Shown: positions 41,740 through 50,835 of the stretch, piece by piece
How the letters are laid out: each line of letters opens with the position of its first letter
How positions within the stretch are numbered: the stretch's first letter is position 1
Origin: an uncultured Candidatus Binatia bacterium
Lineage (GTDB): Bacteria; Desulfobacterota; Binatia; Bin18
Direction: 5' to 3'
Assembly: GCA_958296235.1 (NCBI GenBank)
Contig: OY282457.1
Coordinates: 4,087,338 to 4,151,337 of the forward strand
Length of the DNA stretch: 64,000 nucleotides
The notes under the pieces: model-generated
The model's input: the letters and a program-made list of their open reading frames with translations, nothing else
What the model was told of the DNA's origin: nothing
The model's database searches: none
Program-made: the position numbers and the translations under genes

Positions 41740-43266
41740 TTAACGCGCCCTGCTGATGTCAGCGCTTTTTGCCGCGGCTCGCGCCAGGCCACGCAGCGAA
41801 AGCCGCCGGTTCGGAGTACGCTGCAAAGAGGTCTCGAACTGGGTCAGCGCCTTTTGCGGCTGGTCGAGCGCAAGCAGGATTTCCCCATACAACTCGTGCG
41901 CGGGTTTGATTGGTATGGCTGCGCCATTGGGTAAGCCGAGACGGTGAGCAATAGTCACGGCTTCGTCCATGAGAGCGATTGCTTCGTCGCCCTGGCCCTG
42001 TGCCAGACGGACCAGGGCCGCCACCTCAAGACGCATAATAGTCAATGCCTGCCGGCGGTGTGTGGAGCGAGAGGGTGGCTCTTTCTGCTCCATTGCTCTT
42101 AACTTGGCTTCCGCCTGTTGAGCGATTGCCACATCCCCCATGCGGACAGCGCTCATGCCTGTTGCCATTAATTCATGCGCAGTCAGGTCGGAAGAAAACG
42201 GCAGTTGCTCCCACTGCTCGCTTTCGACAATAGCGCGGGCCGTCATTTCTCCGACCCCTTCCTTGACCCGCTGGACAGTACTTTTCTCTGCCACCGGTCG
42301 CAGAAGCTCAATCGCCTGCTTTGCCTTGGTCCAATCCGCCTGTTGCAGCGCCCCGTACTGGCCCCAATCCAAAGCGTGCCAGATATACACATCATTAAAA
42401 TAGCGCTGAGTCTCGGAAAAACTGTCTCGCTGCGGCCACTTCGCAAAAGCGGCATGGTAAGAGGCTTCATTGGAAGCAACCACTTCGGCCCACATGCCGT
42501 GCTGAATAAAAATATGCGAGGGCATATGCAAGGCATGGGAGACGTCCGGGGCGATTGCAGCGTAGCGTTGGGCTGCCGTCAGGGCCAGAGGAGCGTGAAC
42601 AGGATCGTCGAAGGCGTGAATAATATAATGAGCCGCGCCCGGATGGTTCGGGTGTTTGCGAAACACCTCCTGGGCTATTGCACCCGCTTTCATCCGTACC
42701 CCAAACGTTGACTCCGCTCCCCAACTGACCCCGAGATGGCGGACCGTCCCCAGCAGGGCCACGGCGTAAAACGCCTGAATTTCCTCATCCTCAGGATAGT
42801 GGGCCGCCAATCGCCCCATCGCCTCCGCGTAAGCAGATGCGCGCTCGGCATCCTCTCCCTCTCCATACAGAATCTCTACCGCGGCCAGTAAGCCGGCTTC
42901 ACGTGGGGTCGGGGCTTTGGCTGCCCGCTCGGCCGGCGAAGAACCGAGACGGGCCAGCGCGTTTCTCGGCGTTTCAAGGTCACGCGCCGGCTGGAGAGGA
43001 TGATTGTGACTCAGCGCCTCTCCCCAGTAGGCCAGGGCAAAGCCCGGCTCGACTTTCGCCGCGGCCTGGAATGCCTCGGCAGCGTCCTCGAAGCCAAAAT
43101 TATGCAGATATTTGACGCCCCGAAGGAAATGCTCCTGGGCTTCGGCTGAACCGGAGGTTGGGAAATTCAGTTCTCCAAGCTGCTCGGCTCGGGCCGCTGG
43201 CAGGCTGACACAGACACTCACCAGCAGGAGTACGGCTCTGAGGCTGGGTGTGATTCTTGGCTTCAT
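41740..43266 (-). CDS. Secreted TPR-repeat protein
   Basis: 508 aa with a signal peptide (LRAVLLLVSVCVSLPAARA). Tetratricopeptide-like helical pairs follow, starting with LRGVKYLHNFGFEDAAEAFQAAAKVEPGFALAYWGEALSHNHPLQ and ending with AHELYGEILLALDQPQKALTQFETSLQRTPNRRLSLRG. The middle part holds a HPNHPGAAHYIIHAFDDP histidine-rich stretch, a pattern seen in a family of periplasmic TPR proteins of unknown role that may bind a metal. It is separated from the enoyl-CoA hydratase by 19 bp on the same strand. Confidence 0.85.
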   Translation of the reverse strand: MKPRITPSLRAVLLLVSVCVSLPAARAEQLGELNFPTSGSAEAQEHFLRGVKYLHNFGFEDAAEAFQAAAKVEPGFALAYWGEALSHNHPLQPARDLETPRNALARLGSSPAERAAKAPTPREAGLLAAVEILYGEGEDAERASAYAEAMGRLAAHYPEDEEIQAFYAVALLGTVRHLGVSWGAESTFGVRMKAGAIAQEVFRKHPNHPGAAHYIIHAFDDPVHAPLALTAAQRYAAIAPDVSHALHMPSHIFIQHGMWAEVVASNEASYHAAFAKWPQRDSFSETQRYFNDVYIWHALDWGQYGALQQADWTKAKQAIELLRPVAEKSTVQRVKEGVGEMTARAIVESEQWEQLPFSSDLTAHELMATGMSAVRMGDVAIAQQAEAKLRAMEQKEPPSRSTHRRQALTIMRLEVAALVRLAQGQGDEAIALMDEAVTIAHRLGLPNGAAIPIKPAHELYGEILLALDQPQKALTQFETSLQRTPNRRLSLRGLARAAAKSADISRAR

Positions 43267-43369
43267 GATCGGTCTTTCTTAACGGGCGGTTGGATTGCTC
43301 TCTGTGTTGTGCCGAATGATATGCAGGCAAGATATGTGGCGAGCGACCGAATTACAACTTCTCCAGCGG

Positions 43370-45073
43370 TCACTCGGAAGGCGCTGGGGTTGCCGGCAGA
43401 TAATGAGAGGCGTGGACGGGGCGGACCAGCAGATTTGCCATAAGGGCCACGGCCAGCAGGGCCGCCATAGCATACATGGTCGTATTGTAGAGCGTGGCGG
43501 ACGGGTCAAGGACCCCGGGCGGGGCGACTTCCAGCAGGGATTGGATAGTCACCGTCCTGGTGTCAATGAGGTCGGCCAAGGACGCTTTGCCGGCTCCAAA
43601 GGCCTGGACGAAAGCGCTCTCCGGGATGCGTGCGGCAAGGGACTCAAGAGCGGACTGGCGTGAGGACTCCCGCAACTGAGTAATAACGACCGGACCGGCG
43701 ACACCGGCGACACTCCACGCGGTGAGCAGTCGGCCGTGGATGCCGCCCACATAGCGGGTGCCGAAAATATCGGCCAGATAGGCTGGAATGGTCGCAAAGC
43801 CACCGCCATACATGGTGAAGATAATCAGCGTCGCAACGTAAAAAAGAATCAGCCATACGACATCGGGCCTCAGATTGGCCGCGATGGCGCTGTATGGAGC
43901 GCCAAGGTAGAGCAGGATGCCCAGAACGGAGAAAACAGTATACGTGGTTTTCCGGCCAATAACATCGGACAGGCTGGCCCAGAAGAGACGCCCGAGCATG
44001 TTAAACAGGCTAATCATGAGCACATAGTTTGCGGCAAAGGCGACCGTCACGATTGAGGGGAACAGGGTGCCAAAAATTTCGCTCAGCATTGTTTTTGCGA
44101 CGCCGAGCACGCCGATACCTGCCGTGACATTACAACACAAGACGACCCACAGCAGGTAAAATTGGGGGGTTTTCAGGGCTTGATCGATATGGACGTCGCG
44201 GCGCGTCACCATGCTGTCCGGCGCGGTCGGCTCTTGCCACCCTGCGGGTTGCCAATCCGCCGCGGGCACCCGGTATGAGAAAGCCGCGATGATCATAATG
44301 CTGAAGTACACCAGACCCAGGGTAAAGAAGGTCGCCGCCGCCCCGGTTGAGCCGGTCTCCACCGCATACGCGCCAGCGGCAAGATTGAGCTGGGCCGCTT
44401 CCCGCGGACCGAGCAGCACAACTTCGCGCAAGACTCCGGCTGAGATTTCCACATAGCGTATGCCCTCGCTGGTCATCAGGTTCAGGGCGTCGGCCCTGCC
44501 GAGGTATTCCGGCGTGACAGCAAAGGCGGACAGCAAGCCTTCAATGAGCGGCGTGCCGAGCATCGCGCCCCCGCCGAAGCCCATAATTGCCATGCCGGTC
44601 GCCATGCCGCGCCGGTCGGGGAACCAGCGGATGAGGGTGCTGACGGGCGACACATAGCCGAGACCCAGGCCGCAGCCGCCGATGACGCCATAGCCCACGT
44701 ACAACAGGCCGAGCTGGTGGGTCAGGATGCCAATGCCGGCGATGAGGAAACCACCTCCCCAGCACGCCGCGGCAACGACACCGACCAGGCGCGGCCCCAC
44801 TTCTTCCAGCCACCTGCCAGCGAATGCCGCGGCAAGACCGAGACAGGCGATGGCTACCGAGAAAATCCAGACCACCTCGGTCAAAGACCAGTCGCCGGCC
44901 GCGGGGGCGACAACGCCGAGTGTCTTGGTCAAGGCCGGGTTAAACAGGCTCCAGGCGTAGATAGAGCCGATACATAAATGGATGGCAATAGAAGCCAGCG
45001 GCACAAGCCAGCGATTAAAGCCGGGGGCGGCAATAATATGGTCCTTGTGCAAGCGTTCTACCATCAGGCGCAT
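43370..45073 (-). CDS. OFA-family major facilitator (oxalate/formate antiporter-like)
   Basis: 567 aa, longer than most MFS proteins, with 12 predicted helices. The start NRWLVPLASIAIHLCIGSIYAWSLFNPAL and RWFPDRRGMATGMAIMGFGGGAMLGTPLIEGLL are characteristic of the OFA family; the second carries the conserved G-R-x-x-x-G-x2-GxG-type loop. An extended insert lies between helices 6 and 7. The substrate is likely a carboxylate or other small anion. There is no clear SD for the two candidate starts (45073, 45064). It diverges from the SnoaL-like gene. Confidence 0.9.
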   Translation of the reverse strand: MRLMVERLHKDHIIAAPGFNRWLVPLASIAIHLCIGSIYAWSLFNPALTKTLGVVAPAAGDWSLTEVVWIFSVAIACLGLAAAFAGRWLEEVGPRLVGVVAAACWGGGFLIAGIGILTHQLGLLYVGYGVIGGCGLGLGYVSPVSTLIRWFPDRRGMATGMAIMGFGGGAMLGTPLIEGLLSAFAVTPEYLGRADALNLMTSEGIRYVEISAGVLREVVLLGPREAAQLNLAAGAYAVETGSTGAAATFFTLGLVYFSIMIIAAFSYRVPAADWQPAGWQEPTAPDSMVTRRDVHIDQALKTPQFYLLWVVLCCNVTAGIGVLGVAKTMLSEIFGTLFPSIVTVAFAANYVLMISLFNMLGRLFWASLSDVIGRKTTYTVFSVLGILLYLGAPYSAIAANLRPDVVWLILFYVATLIIFTMYGGGFATIPAYLADIFGTRYVGGIHGRLLTAWSVAGVAGPVVITQLRESSRQSALESLAARIPESAFVQAFGAGKASLADLIDTRTVTIQSLLEVAPPGVLDPSATLYNTTMYAMAALLAVALMANLLVRPVHASHYLPATPAPSE

Positions 45074-45193
45074 AATGACAACTGAGGGCTGTGAGGTAAA
45101 GAAGGACGCAGGGTAAGCCGGAAGAGGCAGTGGCTTGCCGAAGTCGAAGCCTCTTCGCTACAACCGAAAGTAATTTTTTCAAAGGAGGACAGC

Positions 45194-45613
45194 ATGGCAG
45201 CGGATATACAGGGTTTGGAAGCGGCCTTTCACGCCTGGAAGGACGGGCTCAATACCTGCGATCTGGACGCCTTCTGGCAGGCGTTTGACGCACAGGCGGA
45301 AATTCTGGACGAAGACTTTCCGTGGCGCATGGACCTGGACGACTTTAAGGACCATATTGCCTTCCACGCCGGCGGGAAAGGGCTGTGGGAGTCGTTTGAA
45401 TGGAAGCCGCGCGAAATGCACTTCAAAGTGTTTGGCGAGACCGGCCATGTCAGCGGCTTCTCGACGTTTCGGGGCAAACCGCGCGATGCCGGTTTCCGCC
45501 AGCGCTTTATGGGTTTTACCCTGACCTGGGTGTATCGGGCTGGAGCCTGGAAGCTGGTCTGCTGGCACCAGAGCCCCTTAATTGGACGGATACTCGAAGC
45601 GTCGCCGAGCTAG
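45194..45613 (+). CDS. SnoaL/NTF2-like small protein (DUF4440-type)
   Basis: 139 aa, with the SD AAAGGAGGACAGC upstream. It has the cone-shaped NTF2 fold: GLEAAFHAWKDGLNTCDLDAFWQAFDAQAEILDEDFP at the N-terminus, then FKVFGETGHVSGFSTFRG, FMGFTLTWVYRAGAWKLVCWHQSP at the end, a common SnoaL/DUF4440 finish. These bind small hydrophobic ligands or act as isomerases. Function cannot be narrowed further. A related NTF2-like gene lies at 51.7 kb. Confidence 0.82.
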   Translation: MAADIQGLEAAFHAWKDGLNTCDLDAFWQAFDAQAEILDEDFPWRMDLDDFKDHIAFHAGGKGLWESFEWKPREMHFKVFGETGHVSGFSTFRGKPRDAGFRQRFMGFTLTWVYRAGAWKLVCWHQSPLIGRILEASPS

Positions 45614-45643
45614 GGGAAGCCCCCTCACCCTAGCCCTCTCCCT

Positions 45644-45842
45644 CCAGGGGAGAGGGAATAAAAAATGTAGGGGCAACTTTTGGGGCCATGAAAACCAGGA
45701 CGGTCAGTTGGTCCCGCCAGGGGAGAGGGAATAAAAAATGTAGGGGCAACCCCCTGTGGTTGCCCGGTCCTAGCGCTGAAACGCCGTCATACTGGCGGCA
45801 ACCCCCTGTGGTTGCCCGGTCCCATCCCCTGTGGTTGCTCAG
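45644..45842. repeat. Direct 34-bp repeat and GGGCAACC...GGTTGCCC palindromes
   Basis: An identical 34-bp unit (CCAGGGGAGAGGGAATAAAA then AATGTAGGGGCAAC) occurs at 45644-45677 and 45717-45750. It is followed by three GGCAACC-CCCTGT-GGTTGCC hairpins (about 45745, 45799 and 45822). The 255-bp gap between the SnoaL-like gene and the convergent aminotransferase consists almost entirely of these repeats. Confidence 0.85.
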
Positions 45843-45868
45843 TCCCAGCCCCCGTGCCCGACCCCAGC

Positions 45869-47026
45869 TCAGGACAGAGCCGCCTCTACCCGTTCCCGTA
45901 GGCCGCGCAGACGACTGACGGGTTCGTTTGAGAAAACAAAGCGGACAAAGTGGGCGCTCCGCTCGCTGCCCCAGCCCGTCATAGCCGTTGCCGCAATTTT
46001 TCCTTTCTCCAACAGACGTTGAGAGGCTTGCGCGCCCGTCAGGCCAAAACCCGAGACATCCAGCAGCATGGACCAGCCGCCCTGGGGCTTGACTATGGGG
46101 AAGCCCTCAAGTTCCTGCAGGATCGTATCCCGCCGGTTCTGCCATTCCGCGCTGGCCGCGGCAATATCAGTGTCGGGCGCTTGTAGGGCCACGGTTGCCG
46201 CGGCTTGGGCGATGCCGACCGGGCAGACCACATTGGAGATACTCACCAGGCCGATATCATCAATAATGGCTGGCGGGGCAACAATCCAACCGATACGCCA
46301 GCCGATCATCCGGTATTCTTTGGACACCGCGCCAACTGTAATGGTCCGCTGGGCCATGCCGGGGAACGCGGCCGGATGCAAAGAATCCAGCCCATCGAAC
46401 AGGATGCGTTCCATGGCGCTGTCATACAGCAGCCAGGCGTCGGCTGCCCGGCAGGTCGCGCAGATACTGTCCCAGTCCTGGCGTGTAAAGACAGCGCCGG
46501 TCGGCATGGAGGGGCTCATCATCAGCAGGACTTTTGTTTTGGCGGTTACGGCCTGCCGCAACCGCTCGCGGTCCAGACGCCAGACGCCGTCTTCAATCTG
46601 ATACGGAGCAAAAACCGGTACACCGCCGGCCAGCCGCACGCGGTTCACCAAACCAATATAGATCGGGTCAGTCAGGATGACCTCATCTCCGGGCTCAAGC
46701 AGGGCCAGCAGCGCGTTGAGAATGCCGTTCAGGCCGCCAGCGCTGACAATAGTGGAATGACGCCAGTCATACTCCACACCGGAGACACGCCTGACGAGGG
46801 CCGCGGCGGCCTGCCGCAGGGAGTCGGCCCCCAGAAACGGCAGATAGCTGTTGGCGTCGTCTTCCCCTACTGCCTGCCGGGTTGCTTCTTCCACTCCGGG
46901 CGGCGGCCGTAAATCGGTGTCGAGATTCTCCAAACGCAGTAGCGCTTCGTCCTGAGACTGGTCCGCCAGATTGCCCATGCGGTCAACCCCAATCCCGGCC
47001 ATTCCGGCTAGTCTGCTCACTGGCAT
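45869..47026 (-). CDS. Class I/II pyridoxal-phosphate aminotransferase
   Basis: 385 aa from the ATG at 47026 (AGGAGGAGC upstream). The fold-type I elements are visible: IVSAGGLNGILNALLALLEPGDEVILTDPIYIGL, DAWLLYDSAMERI (D202) and the PLP lysine K236 in GAVSKEYRMIGWRIGW. The usual N-P-T-G loop reads S-M-P-T-G (SPSMPTG), so the alanine-type recognition of the PLP ring differs slightly. The amino-acid substrate is unknown. Its start is overlapped by the end of the chimeric vapC-like frame. Confidence 0.9.
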   Translation of the reverse strand: MPVSRLAGMAGIGVDRMGNLADQSQDEALLRLENLDTDLRPPPGVEEATRQAVGEDDANSYLPFLGADSLRQAAAALVRRVSGVEYDWRHSTIVSAGGLNGILNALLALLEPGDEVILTDPIYIGLVNRVRLAGGVPVFAPYQIEDGVWRLDRERLRQAVTAKTKVLLMMSPSMPTGAVFTRQDWDSICATCRAADAWLLYDSAMERILFDGLDSLHPAAFPGMAQRTITVGAVSKEYRMIGWRIGWIVAPPAIIDDIGLVSISNVVCPVGIAQAAATVALQAPDTDIAAASAEWQNRRDTILQELEGFPIVKPQGGWSMLLDVSGFGLTGAQASQRLLEKGKIAATAMTGWGSERSAHFVRFVFSNEPVSRLRGLRERVEAALS

Positions 47027-47151
47027 GCTGCTCCTCCTGTCGCCCTGTCGAGACGATTGTTTGCATAGCGCTTTTTCGGCTGGGATGCACCTCGATTCGA
47101 GAGAGCAAAAGGGGGAAGACCCTGGGCACGGTTCAAGCGAAGAGCGCTCCC

Positions 47152-47303
47152 ATGACTGGCCCGGAACTCGCCGCGCGGGCACGGGCGCTGATTCCGATGC
47201 TGGCAGAAAACGCGGCCGAGGCGGAAAAACAACGCAAGCCGGTCGATGCCGTCATTACCGCCCTGGAAGAAGCCGAAATCTATAAGCTCATGGTCCCTCA
47301 ATT
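47152..47303 (+). pseudogene. N-terminal fragment of an acyl-CoA dehydrogenase-like gene
   Basis: About 50 codons starting MTGPELAARARALIPMLAEN and continuing through VITALEEAEIYKLMVPQ match the start of acyl-CoA dehydrogenase/HsaA-type flavin monooxygenases, which normally run near 390-400 aa. After residue 50 the frame leaves the family and runs into reverse-strand vapC sequence. This is a decayed remnant joined to another broken gene. Confidence 0.7.
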
Positions 47304-47520
47304 GGGTTGGATCGTTTATGATCCTCGTCTGCATGAGGATGTCTTGGAGAGCGGAGAGCCGGTCAGGTTTGGTAAGGGTGATATTACGAGTTGCTTCTTC
47401 TACTGCATAGGCAGAAGTCACGAACTCCACGTCTGGAAGCTGCCATAACCTGGTAAGAGATGCGTTCGTCTTATAGGCTGCGGAGAAGAGGACATTGGCA
47501 TCGAGAAAGGCGCGTTTCAC
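47296..47520 (-). pseudogene. Truncated PIN-domain toxin (vapC-like)
   Basis: About 75 codons from the ATG at 47520 (four bases after the vapB stop region) begin MKRAFLDANVLFSAAYKT, with the first PIN aspartate at residue 7, and continue to RIINDPTQL. A full PIN toxin has about 140 residues and further acidic catalytic residues. Here the remainder is lost and the frame continues into antisense acyl-CoA dehydrogenase sequence, ending as a 167-aa chimera at 47017. A functional RNase is unlikely. Confidence 0.75.
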
Positions 47521-47523
47521 GGC

Positions 47524-47823
47524 TCAGTCCGTTGAGAGCCTGTGATGAGGAATTTCATCCGGGTCAAGACCGAGCTTCCGTACCTCTTGGACCGCCTCTG
47601 CATAATCGTCCGCGTCAACGGCGTTTGACAGCAGGAATTCTGCTCTGCGCTCTGGAGTATAAATTTCGACGGGAGTAACGACGGCGGGACGAATAAGAAT
47701 GCCCTCGGCACACTCCTCAGCAATCACAAAGGAACCTTCTTTAATGCCAAAACGACGCCGGAGGCGGGCAGGCAGAACAACCGTTCCTCGCTTTCCTACT
47801 TTGCTGGTTTCCAGAGTTCCCAT
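47524..47823 (-). CDS. AbrB/MazE/SpoVT-type antitoxin (vapB-like)
   Basis: 99 aa. ETSKVGKRGTVVLPARLRRRFGIKEGSFVIAEE is the swapped-hairpin AbrB DNA-binding fold. The acidic C-terminal tail (DADDYAEAVQEVRKLGLDPDEIPHHRLS) is the usual toxin-wrapping part. The adjacent PIN gene, 3 bp downstream, is its toxin partner but is truncated. It may remain as an orphan antitoxin or DNA-binding regulator. Its 125-bp upstream region is AT-rich. Confidence 0.88.
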   Translation of the reverse strand: MGTLETSKVGKRGTVVLPARLRRRFGIKEGSFVIAEECAEGILIRPAVVTPVEIYTPERRAEFLLSNAVDADDYAEAVQEVRKLGLDPDEIPHHRLSTD

Positions 47824-47948
47824 AATTTATTCTCGCCTGATATTCCGACTTTCAAACATTCTATGTTTTTCCAAAAGGTATAACAATCGAAAAAAAGACG
47901 AGCCTACGGTCTCTCTTGGACATCAATTGCATACACATCTACAGCCTC

Positions 47949-49628
47949 TCATAGGCCGGTAATCACGAAGTTCTGCAAAGGTTGAGACCATTGCAGACTG
48001 GGGGTCGAGCCCGCGGTAGGGAAGTCCGACAGAGAATACTCCTGAAAATTCGGCGGGCCGTAATATCCCGACCCGAAAATGAGCCCGTCGTGGCGGATAA
48101 CCCAACTGTGCTTGGGCTCTTCTTCCCCGTTCGCCGCGGGGTTGGGCCACAGATAATGAATCCAGTGGCCGTCTTCGGTTGCCGTGGCAATCTCCTCGCC
48201 TAGCTCATAGCCGTCAGAGCCGACAATGGTTTTGATATCCCGACCTATCAGGTCGGACATGACTGGATGCGAGACGAAGAGGTCGTTCTCGTCGATAATG
48301 AACACATACCACTCCCTATCGATGCTCGCTTGGCTGTTGTAGTAGGCGATTGTCGCCTCGCGCCCGTCCCGGTCGTAGCGGTCCAGCGCGGCTTGCACGA
48401 AGTCGCGGGTAAAGGTCGCTTTTTCCTCATCTCCAAGCATTTTATCCCCGAAGGTAGTGACAGTGACACGGGACCGCGCAAAGGGCACGCCGTCAATGAG
48501 AGCCCGAACAGTATGGACTCCGGTCCCGAGGTTGTTCCAGTTCCATAGCAGGCTGAAGCCGTTATCAGTATCGCCGCAGACCTCCGCGGTATCCTCCCGA
48601 ATGGTACCGTAGGCGGCGGTAAGCGGCTCTCCGTTGATTTCAACGACAATTTCTTCAGCGTCACACGCCCAGCCGGAGATTGCGGAGACTCCGCTACGGA
48701 ACGAATTCTGAGCCGGATTCTCCAGGACGGCAGTGACATCCGAGACTCCTCCAAAAAGAGTGCTGACAGTCGTCGGTTCATAGTAGCCCGACCCAAAAAT
48801 CAATCCGTCGTGGCGGATGGCCCAGGTATGCTTGGGCTCTTCTACCCCGCCGGCCGCGGGGTTGGGCCACAGATAATGAATCCAGTGGCCGTCTTCGGTC
48901 GCCCTGGCAATCTCCTTGCCCAACTCATAGCCGTCAGAGCCGACAACGGTTTTGATATCCCGGCCCACCAACTCGGGTATGACCGGATGCGAGACAATAA
49001 GATCGTTCTCATCAACGATGAACACATACCACTCTCCCTCAACACTCGCCGGGTCGTTATAGTAGGTCAGCGTTGCTTCGCGCCCGTCCCGGTCGTAGCG
49101 GTCCAGCGCGGCTTGCACAAAGTCCTGGGTGAAAGCTGCCGGGTTATCCCGGATCACGAAATTCTGAAGGGATTCAGCCCATTGAATACGAGTCTCCTCG
49201 CCCGTGGTCGGAAAGTTGTTGAGAATATACGAACCCTGAGCATCGCGCAGAAACGTTGTACCAAAGGTAGTCACGGTGACAGTGGCCGTCCCAAACTCAA
49301 CCCCATCCGCCAAGGCCCGGACCGTATGCTCTCCATCTCCATTGTTGCTCCAGTTCCACAGAAAGCTGAAGCCGTTGTCGGTATCGCCACACCTCTCCTG
49401 GGTGTCTTCGCGCATAGTGCCATAGGCTGCGGTGAAGGACGTGTCGTCAATCTCGATCACAATACTCTGTGCATCACAGGCCCAGCCCGAGATCACCGAG
49501 ACTCCGCTCTGGTGCGAATCGGGCGCGGGGTTTTCTAACATTGCCCTGCCGTTCCCGGTCTGAGCAAAGGCCACTCCGCTCCACAGCGTCACACACAATA
49601 CAACAGCCGTCAGCGTTCTTTTCTTCAT
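47949..49628 (-). CDS. Secreted protein with duplicated Ig-like and Cache-type sensor modules
   Basis: 559 aa from the ATG at 49628 (AAGGAAG upstream). After a signal peptide (RTLTAVVLCVTLWSGVAFA) there are two copies of a module. The first part is Ig-like (VSVISGWACDAQSIVIEI... TVTVTTFG, again VSAISGWACDAEEIVVEI... RVTVTTFG); the second part is Cache-like (TRDFVQAALDRYDRDGREAT... DGHWIHYLWPNPAA... HDGLIFGSGYY), each near 130 residues. A linker (SLQNFVI) follows the first Ig part but appears again only at the very end (PLQNFVITGL), as if the repeat had been shuffled. It has no cytoplasmic part, so it may bind ligand for a partner or be surface exposed. A nucleotide-level internal duplication is visible. 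Confidence 0.8.
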   Translation of the reverse strand: MKKRTLTAVVLCVTLWSGVAFAQTGNGRAMLENPAPDSHQSGVSVISGWACDAQSIVIEIDDTSFTAAYGTMREDTQERCGDTDNGFSFLWNWSNNGDGEHTVRALADGVEFGTATVTVTTFGTTFLRDAQGSYILNNFPTTGEETRIQWAESLQNFVIRDNPAAFTQDFVQAALDRYDRDGREATLTYYNDPASVEGEWYVFIVDENDLIVSHPVIPELVGRDIKTVVGSDGYELGKEIARATEDGHWIHYLWPNPAAGGVEEPKHTWAIRHDGLIFGSGYYEPTTVSTLFGGVSDVTAVLENPAQNSFRSGVSAISGWACDAEEIVVEINGEPLTAAYGTIREDTAEVCGDTDNGFSLLWNWNNLGTGVHTVRALIDGVPFARSRVTVTTFGDKMLGDEEKATFTRDFVQAALDRYDRDGREATIAYYNSQASIDREWYVFIIDENDLFVSHPVMSDLIGRDIKTIVGSDGYELGEEIATATEDGHWIHYLWPNPAANGEEEPKHSWVIRHDGLIFGSGYYGPPNFQEYSLSDFPTAGSTPSLQWSQPLQNFVITGL

Positions 49629-49638
49629 TTTTACTTCC

Positions 49639-50760
49639 TTAAATCCCGTAAAACGCGGTGGCATTCGCCCCCAGGATTTTATCGACCGACTGCGTTGGCA
49701 GCGCGGAGAGCAGCTCCCGCATGGTCTCCACCGGCTTGGTAAAGCCCTCGGCGTGCGGATAGTCCGAGCCCACAAAGAATTTCTCATCTCCGGCAAACTG
49801 GACGATATACGGCAGCAACTTTTCGCTCGGGTCGGCGTTGATCCAGATATTGCGGGCCAGATACTCTCGAATCGGGCGCTTCATCTGCGAGGTGTGGCGC
49901 ATGTATTGGTAGCGGTAGTCAAAGCGCTCAATCCACTCCCCGACCCAACTGCCCATGGATTCCACGGTTGCCGCGCGCAGTTTGGGAAAGCGCTCAAACA
50001 CGCCGTCATACACCATAGTGCTCAGCGACATGCGGGGGTCCTGGATCACATTCATGGAGATAAACATGAAGCCGGGGTTGCGGTTTTTATACCAGGCACT
50101 ACCGAGATATTCCTTGTTGCCGGCGGGGTGAATGCTGACGGCGATATTACAATCCTGAGCGGCTGCCCAGAGCGAGTCGTAAGCCGGATGGCCGAAGCTC
50201 TTCCCGTTGATGGGCGCAGAACCGATCATGATTGAACGCGCGCCGAGTTTGGCCACACGTTGGATCTCCTGCACGGCCAGCGTTGGCTCACGAAGCGAGA
50301 TATGGGCGGACGGAAAGAGGCGGTCACGATGGCCGGCGCTGACCTCAAACGCCCAGGTATTATAGGCCCGACAGAGGGCCGCGGCGAGCGGCGGGTCCTG
50401 GACTTCGCCTTCCCATAAAAGGCCCAGGGTGGGGTAGAGGACTTGATAATCAATGCCCTCAGCGTCCAGAAATTGCAGGCGCTTGTCCATGTCCTGCCAG
50501 TTTCCGCCGGCATACAGAGACTGGTCAAACTCGTTGAGCGCGCTGCCGTCTTCCTTCTGTCCGTAACCGACGACAATGCTGAGCATCTCGTCGATTTCGC
50601 TCCCCAGCCGCATGGACTTGTTATCCACCACCATACGGAGCTTGCCGCTGGCGCTATCCTGCTCCACGCGCATGGCCCGCTCGCGGTAGGCCGGCTCAAT
50701 ATACTGGAGGTATAAATCCAGGGGTTCGATCAAGTGACTGTCACCGTCAACGATGTTCAT
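49639..50760 (-). CDS. Amidohydrolase (ACMSD/TIM-barrel metal-dependent hydrolase)
   Basis: 373 aa from the ATG at 50760 (AAAGGAGCCC upstream). The start IVDGDSHLIEPLDLYLQYIEPAYRERA has D-S-H in place of H-x-H metal ligands. The barrel continues with FPSAHISLREPTLAVQEIQRVAKLG, IAVSIHPAGNKEYLG (metal H), and near the end FFVGSDYPHAEG with the expected aspartate. It belongs to the amidohydrolase_2 family, which decarboxylates or hydrolyses aromatic or polyketide substrates. A 75-bp gap separates it from the upstream alpha/beta-hydrolase gene on the same strand. Confidence 0.9.
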   Translation of the reverse strand: MNIVDGDSHLIEPLDLYLQYIEPAYRERAMRVEQDSASGKLRMVVDNKSMRLGSEIDEMLSIVVGYGQKEDGSALNEFDQSLYAGGNWQDMDKRLQFLDAEGIDYQVLYPTLGLLWEGEVQDPPLAAALCRAYNTWAFEVSAGHRDRLFPSAHISLREPTLAVQEIQRVAKLGARSIMIGSAPINGKSFGHPAYDSLWAAAQDCNIAVSIHPAGNKEYLGSAWYKNRNPGFMFISMNVIQDPRMSLSTMVYDGVFERFPKLRAATVESMGSWVGEWIERFDYRYQYMRHTSQMKRPIREYLARNIWINADPSEKLLPYIVQFAGDEKFFVGSDYPHAEGFTKPVETMRELLSALPTQSVDKILGANATAFYGI

Positions 50761-50835
50761 ACTGGGCTCCTTTTTTCTTTCATGCAGCAAAGACTCTATC
50801 CTTCTCCGGGGTGTGCCGAAAGACAAGGGCGCGGC

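Noticed and set aside
47017..47295. C-terminal half of the 167-aa PIN-like frame as a real domain
   Set aside because: It is the exact antisense of the acyl-CoA dehydrogenase fragment and of the aminotransferase leader region, not PIN sequence.
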